Of a DNA stretch of 64,000 nucleotides, positions 13,401 to 25,095 are shown piece after piece (position 1 is the first letter of the stretch; every line of letters begins with the position of its first letter). Below the pieces are notes generated by a model. That model had not been told where the DNA came from. It worked only from the letters and a program-made list of their open reading frames with translations, and made no database searches. Both the position numbers and the translations under genes were made by a program. The DNA comes from Heterobilharzia americana (taxonomy: Eukaryota > Platyhelminthes > Trematoda > Strigeidida > Schistosomatidae), in assembly GCA_944470555.2 (NCBI GenBank), contig OX104129.1, forward strand, positions 47,773,998 through 47,837,997, read 5' to 3'.

Positions 13401-16377
13401 TTTTTGGAAGACTGTTACTTTTTCCTTGTTAATGAAATTACTGATCCATTTTTAATGCTACTCTTAAACTGTGTGTTTCACGACTTGGCCATCACTTTTA
13501 TTCATTTCGAAAATTACACCAAAGTTATCTTCCACCTTGACGACACCAATAGATAACTGCTTAAGAGGTAGAGGATGATGCTCGGTTTCCGGATACGTTT
13601 GATTACTTTTCTGTGATTATTCTTAACTCTGGTCAGTTAAACATGCCATACTACTGAAAAATCGTGAAATGTATATGACGAAAAGATCACTGAACAACAT
13701 ATGCATGGAGTTTTGCTTCGTGGCTGTCTCTGATGATGGTATGTATTACCTCTAAAATTACTACAGTTATCCATGTAGCGTTTTCTACCTGAGAAACCAC
13801 AACGGATTTAATGAGCTATTTTCAGTCTTTGCGTGTTAAGGTTTGTGCTCAAAGAAGCATATGATTACTGATAGGATCAAACAGTTTATTCTAAAACGAT
13901 ATGCCCGTCATTTAAACAAATAGTTATACACTGATTTTTAGGAGGATCGAACACTTATCTAAGCTTTTTAAAAGCAAGAGAGTATCGTCTCATTCTGCAG
14001 TGCAACCATGTGGGTGCCTTCATCCGGGTGAATCATTCACACCGTGTATTGCATGAGCAAGCATGGTTATTTCGATTAATGATCGCACCGATCAATTATC
14101 CACAATATGGACAAGCTAGTTCAAACCTAACCCACTTACACTACCTGTCAGACACGGTAATACAACACCCCAGTGACATGATCGTTAACCTAGCGAACCA
14201 ATTTAATGTATAATAGGCTTTCAATAGACCATCGAGATTACTGCATAACTGAACCTGTAGCAGCATATCACGTTCAGTTCTGAATATTGATATAGCCAAG
14301 GTTATATTAGGGGTAGTTTAGTGGGTAATAAGCAATGTGGCTTAGTATGCATGTTTTAAGTCCAAACGAGCTTAAAACCCATGATCTCATGTGCATTGAT
14401 TGATACTTTAATATGATGCATTCAGAGTGATCTGGTTAACAGGAGCATTTTCAAAGGGTTTTCGTACCTGGTAGTACTTACTATCAATAGTACTGTCTAG
14501 AAAAGAAGCACAATTTATGCTTCTCAGATACATTATCATTAGCCTTTTATAGGTACAATTATTAATGTTAACTCTGAACTTCAGAGGATTTGCGTTTTCC
14601 ATGAGTATTTCTGTTAATAATTTGATTTCTTCTTCCAATCTATCTATTTTGCAAATAGGTTGGGTCGTTTTAAAAAGCTTTTTACAAAATTCAGTCTGTA
14701 CTGTATTTGACAGAAACTATAAAAGTTAAGGTACTTTCCGGTCCATGCAAGTTTTCTGTACACTGATCTTTTTATCAACCCATCTTCCTTTCTAGTTAAT
14801 AATACATTTTATTATGATTTTTAACAGAGACACTTATGGAAAACACATATCCTTCGAAGTTCATCAGTTGTCATAAAAACGTCTCAACGGTGTAAGCTAA
14901 TCAGTTTTCTGTCCTCTAAAAGGAGGTTAACGTCACACTAACGTATAATGGGGAATCTTAAAGCATAATCTTAATATGAAGGCTTAGTTTAGTTACTAAA
15001 AAGACATATTATGCGGCCAAGCTCAATATTACCGATAAAATGAAACTTATACTTCAAAATAAACCTCATCACTATGGACAATAAACTATGTCCGCAATGT
15101 TAACAAGTGAATGATACTATATGACTATGCGATGCATCTAATCAGCGGAACGGAAGGTGCAATTTACCACACTGTCGAAGTTTTACGTTTATATTATGAA
15201 GAGATTAAAATCCACATCACACTATTTCTACCAATACTTAAAAATCCAGTTTATTGGTAAATGAGGTACAACGTCGATAGATGACAAGATTCCAATATAC
15301 TAACCTTTGGATAACAGAGAAATAATACTTGTTCGCCTAGATATAGTACGATGAAGCTTTCTTTTTGACTGGATAAATGTTAGTAGTAAATTGTGTACAG
15401 TTCTATAGACCAGAAAGACAAGATACAAGATATCGAGAATTATATGTCGATAATCTTAAGAAAATCAAAATTTGAATCCATGATTACCTAACTTTTGTAT
15501 GAACATCTTAGACTGTCTGGTTCAAACATCTATATGTATGACTAATTTAAGGTGCGTAATAAAATGACATTTCCACATTGTTGAATGTATCAAATTCATC
15601 TTTTCATTCACCGACAAAAAAGATCACTGAAATCCTTTATCCAACGAAGTCAAATCTGAGCGTGTTTAGCGTTTCAGATAAATTTGACGTCTTCCGTTGC
15701 ATCAAAGGAATTAACGTTTCTTCTCTATTCAAGAATATTTCACTTGTATAAACTACGTGCTATCTATGCAATTATATTGAGTCTACTAATACAACTTTTG
15801 GATAACTGAAGAAGAAATTATAGAAGCTTGTATCATTATGCACTTTCAATGTACGGTTCAGATTTGATGATGTGACCTACAATGAATCAGATAGAGCAAC
15901 ATAGAGTTCAAATTAGGTTTCAAGTTGGCTGATATCTTCATGGCACATCTTGAAAATTAGCCACAGGAAGAAATAATCTCAGAAATTTATCTGTCACATA
16001 AGAGACACTGATAATACGTTTTGTATTTGTGACGAAACCTGTTCGATTAGTGAACTCGTTGTACAACTGAGTGATTGTTACTCATCTGTCAAAATCATTG
16101 TTCAGGAAGAACTAAGTTCCAGGTATCACCCTGGAAATGCTATCCTTAACAATAGGGATGACTGTTCAATGCAGAGCCAGATGGTTAACTAACTTCAACG
16201 GTTGAATACCTTTGACTACAAAAAGAAATCTTATTCTTTTCTTGTGTTCTAAAACTCTATCAATATGTTGAAATGATGTTGGTGATTAGAAGATTGGAGC
16301 TGCTTGAAGTGCAATATAAAATAATGGGTGCTCTTGAATATTTATCGATAGAAACCTGAAGAAAAAACTACCCATCA
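7411..16377. other. Unassigned DNA, no recognised gene
   Basis: About 9 kb with no recognised gene, RNA or repeat element. ORFs are short and unlike known families. A GT-rich run lies near 11161-11181. The one ORF worth noting (11200-11487) is listed separately. Composition appears to become more AT-rich around 14.2 kb. Introns of an unseen gene cannot be excluded. Confidence 0.45.
11200..11487 (+). CDS. Possible first exon of a small secreted protein (weak)
   Basis: A 95-codon ORF starting with ATG. Its first 25 residues (MINLYRFFATLLASFLLNML...) resemble a signal peptide: one basic residue, a hydrophobic core, then a His/Asn/Gln-rich stretch. A GTGAGT splice-donor consensus sits at 11337-11342, after the Glu-Tyr codons, so a first exon of about 46 codons (11200-11336) is conceivable. 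Such short signal-peptide exons occur in schistosome secreted proteins. No downstream exon was identified and no family was recognised. Confidence 0.2.
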   Translation: MINLYRFFATLLASFLLNMLICIKSMEFHHHNHNKQQHLSTLIHEYVSIFEPGHRRNIMMGTCYKVALFIGIILKSLQIVNSVKYIPFTTLTTMD

Positions 16378-16890
16378 TTGAATTACAGCTCCAAAGAAGA
16401 TTTTAATTATAGAATCAGAATTCAGTGGAGGGGGGAAGCTTTAATTAGAGTCCTGAACAGGTGTCTATCGAAGAGTATTGAGAATACTTTCTATTCCACT
16501 AGGTCACGGTTTGTATCCTTAAGTTGTTGCGTAACTCAATTACTTGTGAAGGATAGGTTTCCACTTACTTCCACATCTATGTATGTCTATAAACTCACTT
16601 TCTTCTATCGATTTGACCACATAGAACTTCTTAAATGGGTCCTTGGGAAATGCGTTGGCAAACAGTACCCAATTTGGTTAACCAGAGTTTAGTAGAAAGC
16701 AACAAATCTATCCATAAGTAAACACCTAATGGAGTCAGGTCATTCAGTTCCTCGGAATTCCTCTTTTCAGATAATTTTTCGAGCTAACTCTATAAAAGGT
16801 TTATTTTTTCATCACTTACGCACAGCTCAAGTATTAGCTACAAATGATCAAAAGTCTAATATTTATATTCAAAAACTCTATACGAAACCT
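16378..16890 (+). mobile_element. Penelope-like element remnant, GIY-YIG endonuclease region
   Basis: The translation follows the C-terminal layout of PLE proteins: a stretch like RVLNRCLSKSIENTFYSTRS, then KDRFPLTSTSMYVYKLT (the GIY-type motif, here YVY), then after frameshifts SISKHLMESGHSV and a late LATN segment. The same order is seen in the better copy at 25.1-25.7 kb (IKRVLHKAFPAAKL, KDKLPGSATSICIYQF, SYIGRT). The YIG part is shifted out of frame (SSIDLTT in another frame) and in-frame stops follow near 16690. It differs enough from the 25 kb copy to belong to another PLE lineage. It is a dead remnant; its upstream limit is uncertain. Confidence 0.65.
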
Positions 16891-17559
16891 GTTTCTCTAT
16901 CTTGACCCTGCCAATGCGGAAGAAGGAACTATCGCACTTCATTTCGGATGTTTCACTTTAATCATCTCACAATCGGCAAAAGAGCACCAGATAGTCGTGA
17001 GAACCAAGACTTTACCCACATACACTACCACTTTCTGCACATATTTCCAATCTTCCAAACTCAACTTTTAAAATAGTACAACATTTAATTGTTTCATACA
17101 AGTATTAGAGTTGACTGTTTTTGCATATAAATTCGCTGCAATATCAGTTTTATTCACAGTTTAATACATTTTAACACTTACTCATGAATCAAGATTCCAC
17201 TGATTTCTGAGTTCAAGGTCAGAGTAGAAGGCAGATGAATACTGGTGGGAGAATATCCTTATTTTACCTATCAGCTGTTCTTATAAGGCAGTATAATGTT
17301 TTAATGAAAATATAGTTTACTGCATTCACTATACTAACATACATAAAAATAAACTTCCCTACAAAAACCACAGTGAAGAACATTGAGAATTTGCTTTATG
17401 TAACCATTATCTGAACTGCTAAGAGATCGGATGGTTTAGTAACCCAAGACAATCACTGCGTGATATAAGTCAATAAAGCAATCGTTTCACCTTGAAAGTA
17501 ATAACGAAGGTTAACGACTTCAAAAGAACTCGTCACATTTTGTAGACTGTTTGGTGGCT

Positions 17560-17725
17560 AGCACTGGAATCCGTTACGAACATTTCATCCTATTTGGGGC
17601 TGGGTGCAGTTGGACCCCACTAAGTTATGGTGTTCCCACTGTGACTCAAGCCCAACGTCCATAGCTTCAAACTCCGAAGCGTTATCGACTAGGCCAGTGG
17701 GGTACGACAGCCAGCTCTTGCGTAA
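17560..17725 (-). mobile_element. tRNA-headed SINE, family C, decayed
   Basis: On the minus strand it shows a tRNA-like head (GGCCTAGTCGATAAC as a box A, GGGCTTGAGTC as a weak box B) followed by CACCCAG, CCAAATAGGATGAAA and GGATTCC. These match the hammerhead-bearing family C copy at 37.8 kb, except that the CTGANGA core between CACCCAG and CCAAATAGG is missing. The ribozyme is therefore dead here. Confidence 0.65.
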
Positions 17726-17770
17726 TTGGTATCAGTTTCTCTTTGATACTTGCAATCTCCCGATGCTATA

Positions 17771-17850
17771 TTGGGTTGAATTACTCGACTTCTGTTGGCA
17801 GATATGCTCCTATGCAGATGCTTTGGTACTGTCCGAGTATTCATTATATT
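17771..17850 (+). repeat. Short dispersed repeat D, copy 1
   Basis: Similar to 43929-44005: both run from GGGTYGAA through TCTGTTGGCA, ATGCTCCTA and GATGCTT to GAGTATT/GAATATT. Both lie next to a family C SINE but on opposite sides of it, so D is probably a separate repeat. Confidence 0.5.
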
Positions 17851-17999
17851 GTAGCTGTAGTTTGTTCTATTTATTTATAACAGACAATTTATTTTTACAA
17901 TCTTTCAAACCAGTTTACCATTTTCGACTCTAAGGTAAATTTTTCAGCCATGATTTTCAAGAATAAACAAGTGCACCTACCTTGATAGGACTGATTTTA

Positions 18000-18837
18000 A
18001 TTTTTATACCAAGATTTTTTTCTCTACCCTTACTACTCTCATGTTTCCTACTGACTAATTGACCCTTTCCGTGAATTTTCATATAACTAGTGCAACAAGT
18101 CTTTGTGTGATCAGATTGTTCGAAATGTGTAGCGCCAATACATCACGTGTTTCAGATGATATTCGTCTTCTTCTTAGTCTGTTTATATAAACAAGTGAGT
18201 TTGACGCTCACAGTGAAAACAAATCCACCACTATTATTATTATATGTCTCTTGGGTTCCTAGTTGGTATATTTCTGGAATTAAGCTAGCTGAAGTAGCTT
18301 ACGAGAAAATATGCAACTGCAGTGCACCTTGAGTTTTTTTGTCTTGACCAAAGCAGCAATGACAAGAGTAAACTGTCTGAAAATCACATAAGAAGCTTAT
18401 GTTTCAAGTAGTCAAGAGGTAATATGACAGCTTTTAAAAGTGTACTTTTTAGCGACCATTATAAACTTAGAGTTGAGGCCACATCCCCGTTAACGTCTAG
18501 AGAAGAAACATTAGCTGTAGTCGGAGTAAAAATCAGAGTAAGTACATCTTAACTTTCGATTGTTCGGCTGGGGAGATGATCAACTTCGTATCAGGTTTAC
18601 GACAGAATAAGAATTTTCTATGGGTAGTTACCTGCTTCGATAATGAGTTCTAGGTAGCTCTGCTATTAGCAGTTGTTAGTAGGATCTTTTTCTTTATCGT
18701 CATCTGATCATCTAATGTACCATACTTCGTTGTAATGAATCAGGAACAAAATAAAACTAAAGGAATTTAAACGTAGTCGTTATACAAAAAATAAGAAATA
18801 ATAAGAGTTGCACCCTTATTTCAAAAGCAATAAACAC
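18000..18837. other. AT-rich DNA downstream of GCH1
   Basis: No gene or repeat recognised. It lies beyond the predicted 3' end of the minus-strand GTP cyclohydrolase gene. Confidence 0.5.
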
Positions 18838-18843
18838 TTTATT
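18838..18843 (-). promoter_or_regulatory. Candidate poly(A) signal of GCH1
   Basis: AATAAA on the minus strand, about 145 bases after the GCH1 stop codon, a normal distance for a compact 3' UTR. Hexamers are frequent in AT-rich DNA, so its use is inferred. Confidence 0.5.
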
Positions 18844-18987
18844 TATCATAGATCAAAGGTTAGTTGGTCTCGTTCTTATCACAATATACTGAAACTGAAA
18901 TATGTAGGCTGACTCAGACAGACTCTGACATAAATTCAAATAACAAATGGCAAGTATTAAATTCTTAAAGCATTGTTTAGCGATCAG

Positions 18988-20448
18988 TCATCTCCTTCCA
19001 GCTAGTTGAAGAAACTCTTCGCGTAATTTAAGGTTTTCTTTTAAATCGCCCATCATTGCTGTTGTCACTGTTGTGGAATTAATCTTTTGTACACCCCGCA
19101 TTACCATACACATATGTGTAGCCTCAATAATTACGCCTACACCTCTTGGATTCACAGCCTCAGTCAGTGCAGTGGCGATTTCTTTGGTAAGCCTTTCTTG
19201 TACTTGAAGTCTACGTGAAAATATTTCAACTATCCGTGCTAATTTACTCAAACCAAGAACTTTTTTATTTGGTAAGTAGCCAATGGAAACACGTCCAATA
19301 AACGGGATCATATGGTGTTCACACATTGAAAACATTTCAATATCTTTGACTAGCACCATCTCATCATGATCTTCTTGAAAGATTGCTCCATTTAGTATAT
19401 CACTAACGCGTTCTTCATAGCCTTTAGTGAAATACAGCATAGCTTTGGCAGCTCTTTCTGGTGTTTTTAGTAGACCTTGACGATTTGGATTCTCACCGAC
19501 AGCAATTAAAATTTTATGAAATGATGAAACCAGATCAGCATAATTTTCATTTATCCCACCTGTGATAATCCCATTGACACTATTCAACTCTGATACACCT
19601 AACATACTGCCACCAAGAGCAATAGAACCATATAGATAATCTCGTTGTGCATCCCATAAGGACGCTTGACTTTGTTTACGACTTGATTGTAGACTTAAAC
19701 AATCTAACTGATGAAGTGGTTTTAGATAGATTTGTGATCTGGACATTAATGACTGTTCATTTGTAATTTTGTTAGGTTTTAAATACCTGCCTGCAGGATA
19801 ACGATGGTTATTGGTGTTATTTTTCTCATTTTTATTCACTGAACCGTTTAACTGAAATGATAAACGTTGTTCATAGTCTTCACGTTTTACACTGAGACTT
19901 GATGAACGTCTTTTAGGTGATATATTATTTTTTGACTCATTTGAATTCAATGATAAAGTACCAGAGTCACAAGTGTTTATAAAATGATTCATTTTAGGTT
20001 GGTTCTTTTGAATATTGCTGTTATTATGATCATTACTAGTAGTAATATTGTTCGTCTGAGAGGTGTTTGATTTTTTAAAACTCGCACTGAGTACTTCACG
20101 TGTAACACGAAATTTCTTTTTAATCAATTGATAACCTTTAACTGGACGTTTCGGTGGTTCATCAATTAGACTGTTTTTATTGATTTGCTCTTCGTTTATA
20201 CATTCTTTTAGTGCTGAACCATCTGGAAAATGATGAACTGTTAACTTTTCATGGAGATATTCTTGATGACTGACAGGCATTTCGCTGGATCCATCATCAT
20301 GTTTAACGTGTGTGTTTGAGACAACAGTTCCTATTGGGATTGTTGTTGTCATCGTAGCTGCTGGTGATGATGATGTCGATAAACGAGACTGATATTTTTG
20401 TTCATTTTCATCCATAGCTAGTACATGAGATACTGAATATCGTAACAT
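18988..20448 (-). CDS. GCH1: GTP cyclohydrolase I (EC 3.5.4.16)
   Basis: Converts GTP to 7,8-dihydroneopterin triphosphate, the first step to tetrahydrobiopterin, cofactor of aromatic amino acid hydroxylases; cytosolic, known to act as a homodecamer. The 486-codon frame ends at TGA. Residues about 303-484 form a complete catalytic domain closely resembling animal enzymes: [13 protein letters not shown] (325-337), EDHDEMV, MCEHH (375-379), [24 protein letters not shown], and [13 protein letters not shown] (443-455). Zinc ligands by homology are Cys376, His379 and Cys447; His378 and His445 are catalytic candidates. No gaps or lost key residues are seen. Residues 1-300 are Ser/Asn/Lys-rich low-complexity sequence, much longer than the usual short regulatory N-terminus of animal homologues. 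Met1 and Met12 are possible starts; an in-frame TAG lies 18 codons upstream of Met1, but it coincides with a possible splice acceptor, so extra 5' coding exons are not excluded. Confidence 0.96.
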   Translation of the reverse strand: MLRYSVSHVLAMDENEQKYQSRLSTSSSPAATMTTTIPIGTVVSNTHVKHDDGSSEMPVSHQEYLHEKLTVHHFPDGSALKECINEEQINKNSLIDEPPKRPVKGYQLIKKKFRVTREVLSASFKKSNTSQTNNITTSNDHNNSNIQKNQPKMNHFINTCDSGTLSLNSNESKNNISPKRRSSSLSVKREDYEQRLSFQLNGSVNKNEKNNTNNHRYPAGRYLKPNKITNEQSLMSRSQIYLKPLHQLDCLSLQSSRKQSQASLWDAQRDYLYGSIALGGSMLGVSELNSVNGIITGGINENYADLVSSFHKILIAVGENPNRQGLLKTPERAAKAMLYFTKGYEERVSDILNGAIFQEDHDEMVLVKDIEMFSMCEHHMIPFIGRVSIGYLPNKKVLGLSKLARIVEIFSRRLQVQERLTKEIATALTEAVNPRGVGVIIEATHMCMVMRGVQKINSTTVTTAMMGDLKENLKLREEFLQLAGRR

Positions 20449-20498
20449 TGAAATACTTTTAATTTCTTCTTGTTTCTTAATGATGAGTAGTAGATGTT

Positions 20499-20520
20499 TC
20501 TAAAGAAACAGAGGATAAAT
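20499..20520 (-). promoter_or_regulatory. Candidate 3' splice acceptor (or trans-splice site) upstream of GCH1
   Basis: On the minus strand the pyrimidine-rich CCTCTGTTTCTTTAG precedes the exon sequence; the AG ends at 20500, 51 bases before the ATG. It would fit an intron in the 5' part of the gene or, as known in flatworms, a spliced-leader acceptor. Sequence alone cannot decide. Confidence 0.45.
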
Positions 20521-21714
20521 AGTATAAGTTAAGTTTTTATATCAATTAACATCAATTTTAAAACTTCAGAATAAAAAACAATATGGCAATTCACTTATCA
20601 TATTGAACGTAATCTAAGTGAAATGAAACACACTGGTGTTAATTCACCCTTCCAGGAACCTTATTAAAGTTGAAGGAAGAGAGGAAGCAGCAAAGGACAG
20701 ACTAAATAAGATCATAAGGTATCAAAAGGACAGAATACATGAGAACTCTTTTTTAAGGATATCTAATTGTTGTCTTCTGCTATAGACTTAGTTTGGTCGA
20801 TAGAGATCGCCACGATCGGTAGCTACTAGTTTCTGGTCCTGTGAATAAAATTAAAACATTCTTAACCGCTTTTTGTGTGCACATCTATGGATCATTGAAA
20901 ATAGAGATGGTTGATATTATGCCAAATCGGAGACAATAATAATATGTGAAGCTACCCACCGTACCTGTTGAATTTATTTGTCTATTTCTCATAGTGTTTT
21001 ATTTTAGCATCAACATTAAAAAATCTGGATAACACATACTACTTAAGATACAAAGACCGTACCCTGACTCAACGTTTGATAGGTTACGTCACAAAAGTGC
21101 ATGCTTTACACTTTTATTCATTTGACAAAAGCATCGTACAACATCGGCACCGATATTTCGAAATTTGTTTCAAGAAGTTCCACTACACGATTCAGACAAA
21201 CAATGTCTTATAATTATTTTGTAGAAGTTCATGAAGGGAGCTTATGAATACGCTGCATAAAACAATAAGAAGATTAGAATGGTATAGAAGGAAAAAGATC
21301 GACAACGAATGACGAAACGACTAGAGAAGCTGTACCATGAATTACGTTCAATGAACGACTTTCAATGGATAGAAATGAAAGGAGAATGTTTTTTCTACTG
21401 ATTTCCATTTCAGGTGTTATCTGATAAAGTCTCAAACTTATGAGTTGTATGATTATTTCGTCAACTTTCTAGCTAACTGATACACAAACAGATACTTACT
21501 CAACAAAAGTTTCTGTCATTCTATTGCTTGGTGTCACGTACTGACCAACTTCACACCTCTTTTAGCTCTTACCATAGTTAGCGAATAACGAAATGTGTAG
21601 GTGGCACTGGAACGACTTGTGTAATCTAAATCACCGAAGTAAATTTCTCAAGATGACTCCACTCACTGAATGATGGTCTCCCTCATGTCCAATCACAGAC
21701 TTTTAAACTTTAGG
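20521..21714. other. Upstream region of GCH1, nothing further recognised
   Basis: AT-rich. It probably contains promoter, 5' exon or intron sequence of GCH1, but I see no motif strong enough to call. Confidence 0.4.
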
Positions 21715-22025
21715 TATACTCGTAAAGTCGCTGAATACAACACTGGGTGACGCGGGTTCGAATCTCAGGCGGGACATCAGTTCTGTCAAGGTTGCAGATA
21801 CGCCTTGCTGACGAGTGCCGAAAAGCATGAAACCTAGGTCCAGGGCTTCCTGCCGATTGCCTCCAACCAACTACCATCTACTAATGTGCACCGTGATGGT
21901 GAGCTTCTTAGCTTGCTTGCCACATTGCAAATATGGTCGATAGAATTCGATCTGCACTCAGGACTAGACAACGTGAAATTGGTTGCACTCCCGTGACCAA
22001 TCAATACAACAAATGTTTGTTGCTT
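21715..22025 (+). mobile_element. tRNA-headed SINE, family B, with hammerhead
   Basis: A head with a clear RNA polymerase III box B (GGTTCGAATCTC, 21755-21766) is followed by a complete hammerhead motif (listed separately). A unique tail runs through CTTCCTGCCGATTGCCTCC to a GACTAGACAACGTGAAATTGGTTG segment. Related copies are at 23.5, 36.1, 39.7, 46.5 and 52.5 kb. The 46.5 kb copy shares the whole tail, showing that this is one family. Box A is obscured in this copy. Confidence 0.8.
21802..21846 (+). ncRNA. Hammerhead ribozyme, family B, core intact
   Basis: Read in order: GCCTTG (stem I, 21802-21807); core CTGACGA (21808-21814); stem II GTGC/GCAT around the loop CGAAAA, with a terminal G-U pair; GAA(A) at 21829-21832; stem III A-CCTAGG-T, a self-complementary hexamer with no real loop; cleavage triplet GTC ending at 21840; then CAGGGC (21841-21846), which pairs with GCCTTG through one G-U. 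All conserved core positions are present. A stem III this short is known from schistosome and newt hammerheads, which are thought to work best as dimers. Confidence 0.75.
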
Positions 22026-23459
22026 CCAATATCAAAGAATATGGCGACTGTTGGCATGGTCGTGTTCGAACATCTGGGAGAAAGTTATCAAGTATTAACT
22101 TATTCATGACCTGAACGACGCCTGACTTACTCCGCAGAAACAGGCTCTTCCTTCGTTTCGCAAAGCTTACATAGTATGTTATCAGCCACTACATTTGATG
22201 GAACTGTAGACGGACTGGTCCTTTCATTGCCCTCCAGTAGAGCTTTCTTGAAGTTGAAGATACCGATTGAATCGTCCGAGTTATGAAACACTTCCGATCT
22301 GTTATGTCTTCTTGAATAATCTGGAAAGTTATCAAACCTGTCTCCCCACGGTCATCAGAAACGGAACAGCGTAAGTTGTCTGAACCGGGCACCCTGTGAC
22401 ACTTTAGTACTTATTGCTGCTTAGATTTGTCGGTGTTAACTGATCACTGATCACGAGAAACTTAGGTTGAATTTGCATAAACAGTAGACTAACTAAATTG
22501 TTTTCTGATGTGATCTCAGCGTCTGACGTGACCATTAGGTTGTTTATCTGCATATCATCTACCTCGCAAACTGTTTCACTTGGCTTTTTGTTGTCTGTGG
22601 CCCATACAAGCTAAGACGGAACCTGGCCATAGCTAGATACAATTACAACTTCCATCTCCTGGTGCGTTCTAACCATCAAGCTTCATAGTAACTACATGGA
22701 AGATCTATAATTTATTTTGTGAAGAACTTATGCAAAATGTTGTGCATTTTATCCTACACAACAGCAGAACAAACAAACAGCAGAAGCAGAGAAATGTTAG
22801 TTACTGTAACACTATTTCGAACGACCAGTTGTTTTACGTTTTTAAGAAAGATCATCTCCGGATGTGCCTGTGCTCCCTACCCAGTCAAAATGCTGTGTAC
22901 TATCGTTGTGATAGCGTCGAGACGTTTGGGGAAAAGGTTAAAAGAACACGAAATATTCAGCTATCTAAGTAAACATTTACGTATTATCCAAGTACAAACA
23001 GGTGTTTTATAAGGAGAAGCCTTCTTTAATGTTTCAGAGCTATATGCACCTAGCTACAGTATAACCATTCTTCAGTGGTAGAAGGAATACTGCAAATAGA
23101 AAAGAGAAAATGATTACACTTAACGATGACACTTGTTAAAAATAGGTTGTGTTCTACACAAAGTTACAGAATGTCACTTCTATCTGACCTGAATGTTGCC
23201 AATTTTCACTTGCCATCCAATCAGATCTCCTTTAAGCCTGGACTGGACATCCAGTGTATACGTTCTATTGCATAAATAACACCACAAAACATGCAAGGAG
23301 CATTCTATTAACAAGGTCATTCAACTGTTCGTAGAACTCAATCTTAGTCGTATACATGTCGTAGTTACTTTTAGACGTAGGTTGAGATAAAACAGAACCA
23401 TATTTCTTCCCACTAGGTACTTCCTGACAAGACTAAAGCACATGAAATACTATTACTGA
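22026..23459. other. Unassigned DNA
   Basis: No recognised gene. A minus-strand 67-codon ORF (22189-22392) has varied, protein-like composition but no family match, good splice sites or neighbouring exons, so I do not call it. Confidence 0.4.
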
Positions 23460-23870
23460 GAATCAATTTGACGGGTGTGGTTTTGGATCCCACACCGGTA
23501 TCAACAAAGCTTGATCTGAATGCCACACGTTCACCAGATAGGCGTATGCCACACACACGCTTCCGGGGGAAATGGAGAATCCATTTAGAATGAAGAGTGA
23601 GTCTTCATGATGCAGCAAGCATTGATTGCAAGACTGTCTGAAGTTCAAAACAAACACCAACATCCTCATGATTGTAGATGAACCCTTCTGATGAGTCCAA
23701 AGACGCGGGAATCCTAAGTTCATGACTTCCTGCCTTCTGACTCCCTCTGCCTGACACCAGGACCTATATTTTATCTGGTTAGAAGCCAACACTGAAGATG
23801 CATAGTCGCTACAGCGCAAATGGTTTCAGAATACTCGTATTGCATTTCTCAAGGTAATTTCTTGGCAAAT
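23460..23870 (+). mobile_element. SINE family B copy, diverged
   Basis: Shares with the 21.7 kb copy the segment around the ribozyme: GATTGTAGATG, TTCTGATGAGTCC, then GGAATCCTAAGTTC and CTTCCTGCC in place of GAAACCTAGGTC and CTTCCTGCC. The core CTGATGA survives, but GAAA has become GAAT and stem I no longer pairs. The 118-codon minus-strand ORF here is only an artefact of this repeat. Confidence 0.6.
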
Positions 23871-24929
23871 CACGATGATAAAAGTAGAATAGAGTTCTGC
23901 AAGATGACCAGCAGTCGAATAAAATAAAAAGTAGAATAAGTGTGAAAATAATACAGATGAAAAACAACTTATACGGAGACAAAACAAAAACAGTATTGCA
24001 ACGTGTAATGAGTGACTGAGTTCAGAATGTGAGATACTATGAGTCCGGTTAGCAAAAGACGGTGTAAAGCTAGATTTAAAGTCTTCATTGTGGTGGAATA
24101 ATACTATTATTTACATACAAGCTAACATACTACATAGACGATTAACCAAAAGCTAATGGTTCCCTTAAGGAACCACTCCCTGAACTTGAGGCTTGAATTT
24201 TAATGTATATGAGAAAAGAGAAACATTAGAAGTCGTATCAGTGTGGCTATCAGTATTCAAAGTAACTTTATCTGCCATTCTTTCTCTTGGTTTCTCACAG
24301 GTTAACTAAACCACCTACTTGGAATCAGAGTTTTATTACTCGCCTAGGTGAGTGCTCTATGACTACAAGTCTTGTGATTTACACTGAACATTCACTTTCA
24401 ATTTTTTTCATTTTTAGGAACATCACTGTTACAGTTAGGCTGTTGATAAACAGTTCTCTAAAAAAGACCGTGAACATGCTGTCATATGACATTTTGAGAG
24501 AATTAGTAAGCTCTATCCAACATCGGTTGCACTGTGTCAAAGAGGATATCTTATCGTGTAGTCAATATTTTATGAAACAGTAGATAACTACCTACTGTAA
24601 GCTTATTGCCAATCACCGGAATTTTTTTCAACAGGCAAACTACTAAATGTGGTGAGAATGCTGAAACAAGTGAATTTATATACAAATACGTAACCATTTG
24701 ATTAATTATAACTGAATTGTAAGGCTATAAGCACCAGATTGGTAATACTGTTTTGCAGTCTAAAAGTCAACAACTAGCCATTCTAGATTATGACATCGAA
24801 AAGATTTAGACCTCTGGTCTCTAGTTTGTCAACTCAGATAAGGAACATAATTCCTGCTCACATCTTATTTTCATTTCTATCATCAAATGTTGTCTCTAGC
24901 GGTTATTAAGGTAAGAGGTAATCAGCCAT
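23871..24929. other. Unassigned AT-rich DNA
   Basis: Nothing recognised. A plus-strand ORF of 98 codons (24287-24583) shows no family features. Confidence 0.4.
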
Positions 24930-25085
24930 TCGTGCCTCTTTGAATTGTAATTGCTCGATGAGGAAATATAAGGTCCTGGGTCCTATTCCTGGCGTGGTGA
25001 AGAGCATGCACCGCTAAAGAGTGACATATTAGGACGAGATAACTGTCCAGTTCTCCCAGGTTATTAATTGATGAACTTCAATTCT
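24930..25085 (+). mobile_element. SINE family A, single decayed arm
   Basis: Contains the box B-like GGTCCTGGGTCCTATTCCTGG, then a decayed hammerhead (CTAAAGAG, ATATTAGGACGAGA, CTGTCCAGTTC) and the end GATGAACTT. Unlike the other family A copies, no inverted partner arm was seen. It abuts the PLE fragment that follows. Confidence 0.65.
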
Positions 25086-25095
25086 TTTATGCTAT

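Noticed and set aside
23463..23819. 118-codon minus-strand ORF as a gene
   Set aside because: It runs antisense through a family B SINE; the open frame is accidental.
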